Made by a program: the position numbers and the translations under genes. This document shows, piece by piece, positions 59,003-64,000 of a stretch of 64,000 nt of DNA. Below the pieces are notes generated by a model. That model was not told where the DNA came from, did not search any database, and was given only the letters and a program-made list of their open reading frames with translations. Origin of the DNA: Paludibaculum sp. (GTDB lineage: Bacteria; Acidobacteriota; Terriglobia; Bryobacterales; Bryobacteraceae); contig JARKQJ010000091.1 of NCBI GenBank assembly GCA_029973955.1, positions 248,001 to 312,000 on the forward strand, given 5' to 3'. The stretch's first letter is position 1, and each line of letters opens with the position of its first letter.

Positions 59003-59442
59003 CGGCCGGCGCGGGCTTCGATGACGACGCGCTCCGGCGCTCGGGCGGCGCGGTAGAGGGCGGCGTTTTCATCCTTGGACTTGGGAAGTTCGGCGCCGAG
59101 GTTCATGCCCGCGCGCCACACCTGCTTGAGGAAGTAGCGGTCGCCGTAGCGCTGGAAGATCAGGCGGCTCTCCTCCGCCGGCTGGCCGCCGCCGGCGACG
59201 AAGACGGTGGCGGTGGCGTGCGCGCCGCGGGGCTCCTGCGAACTGACGACGATCGCGCCGAGATTGAAGGGGCGGATGTTGTACTTCCCGGCAGGGAGTT
59301 CGGCTGAGCCTACCTGGAAGGCGAACGGGATGTCTGCCTTCAGCTCATAAGCAGGGCCTTGGGCGGGCACGGATGGCGCGAGCACCAGGGCGAGTGCCAG
59401 TGCACCCAGCGGCGCCGCCCAGCGGATCGTATTGTGCAACAT
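58999..59442 (-). CDS. Secreted acidobacterial-type small protein
   Basis: A 147-residue protein with a signal peptide (WAAPLGALALALVLAPSVPAQ). The mature part contains KADIPFAFQVGSAELPAGKY and GAIVVSSQEPRG, then LIFQRYGDRYFLKQVW, a pattern I associate with a family of small exported proteins abundant in Acidobacteria. Function unknown. A GAAAGGA-type ribosome-binding site precedes the ATG chosen (MLHNTIRW). Its stop overlaps the adaptor gene's stop by four bases. Confidence 0.75.
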   Translation of the reverse strand: MLHNTIRWAAPLGALALALVLAPSVPAQGPAYELKADIPFAFQVGSAELPAGKYNIRPFNLGAIVVSSQEPRGAHATATVFVAGGGQPAEESRLIFQRYGDRYFLKQVWRAGMNLGAELPKSKDENAALYRAARAPERVVIEARAGR

Positions 59443-59513
59443 TGTGTTTTCCTTTCGAGGACGCACACCGGCCGTAGCGGTGGGCGGGTTGAGATCAATG
59501 TGCGCGGCCGCGC

Positions 59514-59738
59514 CTAGCGGACCGTGAAGAGAATCAGTTCATCCTGCGGTTGGCGAACCTGCTGTGCCCGGCGCCGTTCGCGCGCGGCGGGCCGGGTTTC
59601 CTTCTTGGCGGGTGTAGCGAACGCCGGGCCGGCGGAGGTCTCCTGCTTCAACAACTCCGCGGCGCAGACGTCTTTGGGGGCCGGCATCATGGCGGCCAGC
59701 CACACGAATCCTACGGTGATCCATACGAATGGCTTCAT
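59514..59738 (-). CDS. Small exported basic protein
   Basis: A 74-residue protein starting with a signal-like segment (KPFVWITVGFVWLAAMMPAP), one cysteine (VCAAE), and a basic, Arg/Gln-rich tail (RPAARERRRAQQVRQPQDE). A GGAG site precedes the ATG. It is followed 71 bases later by another small secreted-protein gene on the same strand. No family recognised; could be spurious, though the signal peptide supports it. Confidence 0.5.
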   Translation of the reverse strand: MKPFVWITVGFVWLAAMMPAPKDVCAAELLKQETSAGPAFATPAKKETRPAARERRRAQQVRQPQDELILFTVR

Positions 59739-59917
59739 CAGAGTCTCCAGGTGTCCGGTTCCGTTCGGGCTGTCTTCACCCGGCCGGATGTCCCTCTGTC
59801 AGGTAAAGACGTTCCCGGCGGCGTTTCGTTCATGCCGCAAAGGTAACAATCCATGCGCCTGCGCTTCGCCCGCCGGGCGGTACCATAGGATTGGATCTCA
59901 ATTAGGAGCCCGACATC

Positions 59918-61432
59918 ATGGAATTCCTCCTGCAGAGCCTGATCGAACTCATCACGCAAACTTCTACCAACCTGCCCCCCGACGTGCGCGCCGCCATGGC
60001 CGGCGCATTGGAACGGGAGAAGCCGGGGACGCAGTCCCACCAGGCGCTCTCCATCATGGCCAGCAACACGGACATGGCCTACGAGGACGAAGGTCCCATC
60101 TGCCAGGACACCGGCATGCCGACGTTCTTCGTGCATACGCCCGTGGGCGTGAACCAGATGGCGATCGCAAAGACGATTCGCGAAGCGGTGGCCGAGGCGA
60201 CGAAGCGCGGCAAGCTGCGGCCGAACTCGGTGGATTCGCTCACCGGCGCCAACACCGGCAACAATCTCGGCGTGGAGACGCCCGTCATTCACTTCGAACA
60301 GCACGAGAGCGACGAGATCGAAGTGAAACTGGTGCTGAAAGGCGGGGGCTGCGAGAACAAGAACATTCAGTACTCGCTGCCATGCGAACTGGAGCACCTG
60401 GGCAAGGCCGGCCGCGACCTGGCCGGCGTGAAGAAGTGCCTGCTGCACGCCGTGTGGCAGGCGCAGGGCCAGGGCTGCGCGCCGGGCGCGCTGGGCGTCT
60501 GTATTGGATCGGACCGCGCGCACGGCTACTCGCTGGCCAAGAGCCAGCTCTTCCGTACGCTGGACGACACGAATCCGATTCCCGAACTGGCGAAACTGGA
60601 AGCCGAGATCCTGGCCGAGGCCAACACGCTCGGCATCGGCGCCATGGGCCTGGGCGGCGGCGTGGCGCTGATCGGCTGCAAGATCACCGCGGCCAACCGG
60701 CTGCCGGCGTCGTTCTTCGTCTCGGTGGCCTACGATTGCTGGGCCTTCCGGCGGCTGGGCGTGAAGCTGGATGCCACCAGCGGCGCCATCACGGGCTGGT
60801 TGTACCGGGATCCGTCGAGGCCGGTGGAGAAGCTGGCCAAGGAGAGCGGCTTCCCGCTGAGCGGCCGCGAGATTGTGCTGGAGCCGCCGCTGTCGGCCGA
60901 GCAGATGCGCGCGCTGAAGGTGGGGGACGTCGTGCTGATCCGCGGCGAGATGTACACGGGCCGCGACGCGCTGCACGCCTACCTGATGAACAACGAGCCG
61001 CCGGTGGACCTGAACGGCGCGGTGCTTTATCACTGCGGGCCGGTGATGCTGAAGGAAGGCGATGAGTGGTTTGTCAAAGCCGCCGGGCCGACGACGTCGT
61101 CGCGCGAGGAGCCTTATCAGGCCGAAGTGCTGCGCCGCTACGGCGTGAAGGCCGTGGTGGGCAAAGGCGGCATGGGTAAGAAGACGCTGGCCGGACTGCA
61201 GGAGTGCGGCGCCGTCTACTTGCACGGCGTGGGCGGCGCGGCGCAGTTCTACGCGCGCTCGGTGAAGAAGGTGCTGGGCGTCCACCTGATGGAGTTCGGC
61301 ATCCCGGAAGCCATGTGGCACCTGAAAGTGCAGGACTTCATGGCCATCGTCACCATGGACGCGCACGGCAACTCGCTGCACGCCGATGTCGAGAAGGCCA
61401 CCGGCGACGTGCTGGAGACACTGAAGCCGTAA
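59918..61432 (+). CDS. fum: Class I (iron-sulfur) fumarate hydratase
   Basis: Fumarase interconverting fumarate and malate in the TCA cycle with a labile [4Fe-4S] cluster. 504 residues with the alpha part first (PICQDTGMPTFFV with a cluster Cys, RPNSVDSLTGANTGNN, GGGCENKNIQYSLPCEL) and the beta part second (LPLSGREIVLEPPLSAEQMRAL, LIRGEMYTGRDALHAYL, AAGPTTSSREEPYQ, GVGGAAQFYA). The iron-bound cysteines expected in GGGCENK and LGVCIGSDRA are present. Not the class II, iron-free type. A hairpin stands between it and tRNA-Phe. Confidence 0.94.
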   Translation: MEFLLQSLIELITQTSTNLPPDVRAAMAGALEREKPGTQSHQALSIMASNTDMAYEDEGPICQDTGMPTFFVHTPVGVNQMAIAKTIREAVAEATKRGKLRPNSVDSLTGANTGNNLGVETPVIHFEQHESDEIEVKLVLKGGGCENKNIQYSLPCELEHLGKAGRDLAGVKKCLLHAVWQAQGQGCAPGALGVCIGSDRAHGYSLAKSQLFRTLDDTNPIPELAKLEAEILAEANTLGIGAMGLGGGVALIGCKITAANRLPASFFVSVAYDCWAFRRLGVKLDATSGAITGWLYRDPSRPVEKLAKESGFPLSGREIVLEPPLSAEQMRALKVGDVVLIRGEMYTGRDALHAYLMNNEPPVDLNGAVLYHCGPVMLKEGDEWFVKAAGPTTSSREEPYQAEVLRRYGVKAVVGKGGMGKKTLAGLQECGAVYLHGVGGAAQFYARSVKKVLGVHLMEFGIPEAMWHLKVQDFMAIVTMDAHGNSLHADVEKATGDVLETLKP

Positions 61433-61459
61433 CTGAGAAACGTTCGAGTGAGCAAACTT

Positions 61460-61486
61460 GAGGCGCGCGTGGCGCATGCGCGCCTC
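61460..61486 (+). terminator. Hairpin between fumarase and tRNA-Phe
   Basis: GAGGCGCGC and GCGCGCCTC form a perfect 9-bp stem with a 9-base loop, 27 bases after the fumarase stop. Only GATTTG follows, so termination may be partial. Confidence 0.6.
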
Positions 61487-61513
61487 GATTTGCTAAACTG
61501 GTTTTCAGCCGAT

Positions 61514-61589
61514 GGCCAGGTAGCTCAGTTGGTAGAGCGCGGCCCTGAAAAGGCCGGCGTCGGCGGTTCAAGTCCGTCCCTGGCCACCA
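61514..61589 (+). tRNA. tRNA-Phe (anticodon GAA)
   Basis: A complete 76-base cloverleaf: acceptor GGCCAGG pairs with CCTGGCC, D-arm GCTC/GAGC, anticodon stem CGGCC/GGCCG with loop CTGAAAA (anticodon GAA), T-arm GGCGG-TTCAAGT-CCGTC, discriminator A, and an encoded CCA. Its 3' two-thirds is overlapped on the other strand by the serine recombinase frame, which stops within the D-arm region. The tRNA is intact. Confidence 0.97.
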
Positions 61590-63234
61590 GCCGCATTACG
61601 CACTTTTCTTCCCCGCCCAATTCCATCTCTCCCGACACCCTGTAAACAGGTTTGCCCTCGCGCTCCACGGGCGTGAGCACGAGCTGCGGGATGTGCTTCT
61701 GTAGGGCCGCACGTGCGACCAGCACGTTGTCGCCGACCAGTTGGGCCTTCAGCGTCAACAGCGTCTTTGTGACGTGCTGCCGGACCTGCTGGTCGGTGAT
61801 CTTCAAGTCCATCGGGCGGTAAGCCGCGATCTGGGCCTCGACGGCCTGACGTTCGGCGTCCACGGCTTTGAGCTTGGTCAAGAGGGCCTCCATGCCGTCG
61901 GTGGTGGCGATGGCGGTGGTCAGGCGATCTATCTGGATCTGGAGATCGTCCCGGTGGCGCTTCAAACTGTCCAGCGTTGTTACGGCTCCCTTCTGCTCCA
62001 TCTCCGCGATCCGCCGTGCCACCCCATCGCGTACCCGGGTGATCACTTCATCCAGCATTTCGGGCTGGAAGAGTCGTTGTTCGAGGGCGGCAAAGAGTTG
62101 CTCCTCCAGGCGATCCTGGCGAATGTATAGCTTGTTCTCGCAGCTGCCCCGGTAGCGGTGGCAGGGGCAGCCGTATTTCACGTAGCCCCGCTTGCCGCCG
62201 CCGCTGACGATCACCATGTTCGAGCCGCAAAAGGAACACTTCAGGATGCCGCTGAACAAGTAGTGCTTGCTGCTCTCCGTTCGGCTCTGTCCTCCCAGGC
62301 GGTGGATTCCGGAAGCGTTCACCCTGTCGTTCCGCTGCCGCACAGCATCCCATTGCTCGTCAGTAACGATGCGCCAGGCCGGGACCTCGTGCCGCACCAG
62401 ATCATAGGCTTCCCTCTTCCTGCTGGTTTTCTTGCCCGTTTCCGGATTGCGTATCTTTTTGGTGCGATTCCACTCGAACACACCCCGGTACCGCTCGTTC
62501 TTCAACATCTCCCTTATGGCTGTCGGGCACCACCCTCTGTATTCCCTATTCCGTGGTGGCTGGGGCGATCTCACCCCCTCGGCGTTGAGGAGTTTGGCGA
62601 TGGCAGCGAGGCCCAGACCTGAGGCGCTGAGGTCGAACATACGCCGGACGACGGCTGCCTCCGCCTCGATGATTTCGAGCCGAACGCCGAGTACCGCCGG
62701 ACGTCCGTACTTGGCTGTTCTCGTGGGGTCCTCGATAGGTACATTGCGGTAGCCGTAGATCCTGCCGCCGGGGTTGAATCCCTCCAGAACTCTTCCCTCC
62801 TGGCCCCGGTGGACCTTATCAGCCAGCCCATCCAGGTACTGTTCATCGAAAATCCCCATGACCGCCAAGGCCATCTTCGACGACTTCTGGCTGGTGTCGA
62901 TCCCGTTGGCTGCAACGCTGACCTCAACGCCGTAGAACTGGAGGGTCTTTACCAACCTAGACGAGTCGGCGTAATCACGAGCAAGGCGGGAGGTGTCGTC
63001 CACCAGAAGCCTGTCGAAGGGGCGTGGTTTCCGCTTAGCTGCCTGAATGAGCGCATCCATCTGTTCCCGCCCAACGAGACTCGCACCGGACACTGCCTTG
63101 TCGGCGAGGACAAACTGGTCTACAACCTCCCACCCCTGCCGCTCGGCATACAGGCGGCACCGCCGTTCCTGGTCCTCGATGGACGATGCCCGTTGTAGGT
63201 CTGAGCTGTACCGTGTGTAGATTGCACAACGCAT
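61525..63234 (-). CDS. Large serine recombinase ending inside tRNA-Phe
   Basis: A 569-residue serine integrase/resolvase. N-terminal catalytic domain: AIYTRYSSDLQRASSIEDQ with nucleophile Ser10, DDTSRLARD, then a Recombinase domain (GLAAIAKLLNAEGVR, MLKNERYRGVFEWN). A zinc ribbon follows (LKCSFCGSNMVIV, then CPCHRYRGSCENK), then a coiled coil (about 430-500). AGGAGGG is 9 bases before the chosen ATG; the frame is open 24 codons further but lacks such a site. The last 21 codons (GLEPPTPAFSGPRSTN at the end) lie on the antisense of tRNA-Phe. It should catalyse integration and excision of the element to its right. Confidence 0.93.
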   Translation of the reverse strand: MRCAIYTRYSSDLQRASSIEDQERRCRLYAERQGWEVVDQFVLADKAVSGASLVGREQMDALIQAAKRKPRPFDRLLVDDTSRLARDYADSSRLVKTLQFYGVEVSVAANGIDTSQKSSKMALAVMGIFDEQYLDGLADKVHRGQEGRVLEGFNPGGRIYGYRNVPIEDPTRTAKYGRPAVLGVRLEIIEAEAAVVRRMFDLSASGLGLAAIAKLLNAEGVRSPQPPRNREYRGWCPTAIREMLKNERYRGVFEWNRTKKIRNPETGKKTSRKREAYDLVRHEVPAWRIVTDEQWDAVRQRNDRVNASGIHRLGGQSRTESSKHYLFSGILKCSFCGSNMVIVSGGGKRGYVKYGCPCHRYRGSCENKLYIRQDRLEEQLFAALEQRLFQPEMLDEVITRVRDGVARRIAEMEQKGAVTTLDSLKRHRDDLQIQIDRLTTAIATTDGMEALLTKLKAVDAERQAVEAQIAAYRPMDLKITDQQVRQHVTKTLLTLKAQLVGDNVLVARAALQKHIPQLVLTPVEREGKPVYRVSGEMELGGEEKCVMRLVARDGLEPPTPAFSGPRSTN

Positions 63235-64000
63235 ATCTGCTATCCCTCCTGGCTCCCTGCCATCAACTCCTGGACCAGCTTGTCCACCATGCGGGGCACC
63301 AGCCAATCACAGATCAGCCCTTTCAGATGAACGTCTCCGAACACGTCATCGGCGAGTTCCAGCCCCGGGCCGGGTCTGTTCTGCTCTTTCCGGGACTTCC
63401 GGCTGGGGGCCGATTCGTCCGGAAGCGTAGCATAGGCCGACTGGGCCGGGAGTACTATGCCCCCGACGGCAGCCTCCGGTGAGCCTTGGACCGCCTCCAC
63501 GCCCTTCTTCCGACTCCCCCGCATCGCGGCCAGCCCGGGATCGAGCCTCACCTCCACAACACGCTCCAGGGGCACCGTTACGGCTTCTTGGATCGATACC
63601 GGCGGGCGGGCCTTCTCCGGCGGCTCCGCAGCCTCCGCCTGGGGCGCTGCTAGGGTGAGGCCCAGGACGGCGGCCAGGACCGCCATCGGAAGGTGGCGGC
63701 CCCACAGATCGAAGAGCTTTGGGTGCCACGATAGGCTCGGCCAGCCCCAGCCCAGCCGCATCGATCCGCCGACGTCGTACTTGCTGGAGGAGGCCGAGAA
63801 CACCCCCTCGCCCCAGAGTGGAGGTGGAGGGGTGAGGAATGCGGTTACCTGCCCCTGGACGGCTTCAGGGAGGAGGTGATCGGCGGTGAGGCTGTGGGCG
63901 TTCATGGGAGTGGCCTCCGGCTACCCTGGTCTCCTGCCAGCCAAAAGATCGCCAAGGTGTTACTTCTCCAAGCGTATGTGGGCTGTTGAGCGGTTAAACG
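61590..64000 (-). mobile_element. Integrated element at tRNA-Phe (left part only)
   Basis: The segment from the 3' end of tRNA-Phe to the window edge carries a serine recombinase abutting the tRNA and one unknown gene, both reading toward the tRNA. Its + strand is C-rich, unlike the G-rich DNA to the left. The far end is outside the window, so neither the second attachment site nor the cargo is visible. Integration at the tRNA is inferred from the recombinase position. Confidence 0.65.
63240..63905 (-). CDS. Unknown protein of the integrated element
   Basis: A 221-residue frame, five bases upstream of the recombinase start, so probably co-transcribed with it. GGAGG lies 8 bases before the ATG. 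Residues 70-95 contain a signal- or membrane-like stretch (MAVLAAVLGLTLAAPQAEA), so the true start could be internal. The rest is charged and ends HLKGLICDWLVPRMVDKLVQ. The early PPPPLWGEG phrase is typical of translated intergenic repeats, so the first 40 residues may be non-coding. On the same strand, another frame comes in from the right edge and its TGA would overlap this ATG (ATGA). No family recognised. Confidence 0.5.
   Translation of the reverse strand: MNAHSLTADHLLPEAVQGQVTAFLTPPPPLWGEGVFSASSSKYDVGGSMRLGWGWPSLSWHPKLFDLWGRHLPMAVLAAVLGLTLAAPQAEAAEPPEKARPPVSIQEAVTVPLERVVEVRLDPGLAAMRGSRKKGVEAVQGSPEAAVGGIVLPAQSAYATLPDESAPSRKSRKEQNRPGPGLELADDVFGDVHLKGLICDWLVPRMVDKLVQELMAGSQEG

Noticed and set aside
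59524-61065. Plus-strand frame of about 510 codons overlapping the fumarase start
   Set aside because: Out of frame with fumarase, Arg/Gly-rich and without motifs.
63960-64000. Minus-strand gene end (frame ending ...HIRLEK) at the right edge
   Set aside because: Only twelve codons are visible, and another frame is also open to the edge; not enough to call a gene.

Overview
The window looks like a chromosomal stretch from a high-GC soil Acidobacteriota, most likely of the Solibacter/Bryobacter type (Bryobacterales). The reasons are: two proteins ending in the Solibacter-typical TIGR03437 domain plus a remnant of a third; a PadR regulator next to an 'acidobacterial duplicated orphan permease' (ADOP); a PEP-CTERM protein; and many Tat-exported enzymes (DUF362, aldo/keto reductase-ferredoxin fusions, Gfo/Idh/MocA, DUF2264). 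No rRNA, CRISPR array or IS transposase was seen. One tRNA (Phe) is present.

Layout. 0-6 kb: end of an unidentified gene, exported D-2-hydroxyacid dehydrogenase, type II NADH dehydrogenase, Ig-like secreted protein, DUF2264 protein. 5.9-6.3 kb: tandem array of seven short hairpins. 6.3-10.5 kb: cassette of two exported aldo/keto reductases with 2[4Fe-4S] tails, a DUF362 protein and a DUF6599-like protein. 10.5-15.4 kb: solitary HEPN-like gene, a chimeric pseudogene scar and a giant beta-propeller/TIGR03437 protein. 15.4-18.3 kb: translationally coupled lipoprotein, geranylgeranyl-reductase-like flavoprotein and hemL. 18.3-25.8 kb: RHH protein, amidohydrolase, MauE/DoxX redox protein, and a run coupling class II DAHP synthase, an orphan alpha-galactosidase C-terminal domain and a GH42 enzyme. 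25.9-30.6 kb: patatin/beta-barrel (type Vd-like) protein, PEP-CTERM protein, oxidoreductase. 30.8-36.7 kb: acyl-CoA dehydrogenase, ETF-quinone oxidoreductase, ETF beta and ETF alpha. 36.7-44.1 kb: HDOD protein, tryptophanase with a structured leader, astacin protease and small proteins. 44.2-49.2 kb: clpB and lon. 49.3-57.9 kb: PadR/ADOP, O-antigen ligase, SixA, tRNA nucleotidyltransferase, APC transporter. 58-61.4 kb: periplasmic adaptor, small secreted proteins, class I fumarase. From 61.5 kb: tRNA-Phe occupied by an element whose serine recombinase runs antisense into the tRNA.

The genes describe an aerobic heterotroph with fatty-acid oxidation feeding quinone (ACAD to ETF to ETF-QO, and NDH-2), polysaccharide and protein turnover in the periplasm, heavy use of Tat export and large secreted adhesin-like proteins, and protein quality control (ClpB, Lon). 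The points most worth following are the recombinase/tRNA-Phe overlap, the riboswitch-like leader before tryptophanase, the atypical ETF module, the possible thioester in the PEP-CTERM protein, the hairpin array and the chimeric scar beside the HEPN-like gene. All identifications come from reading the sequence by eye; no database search was made.
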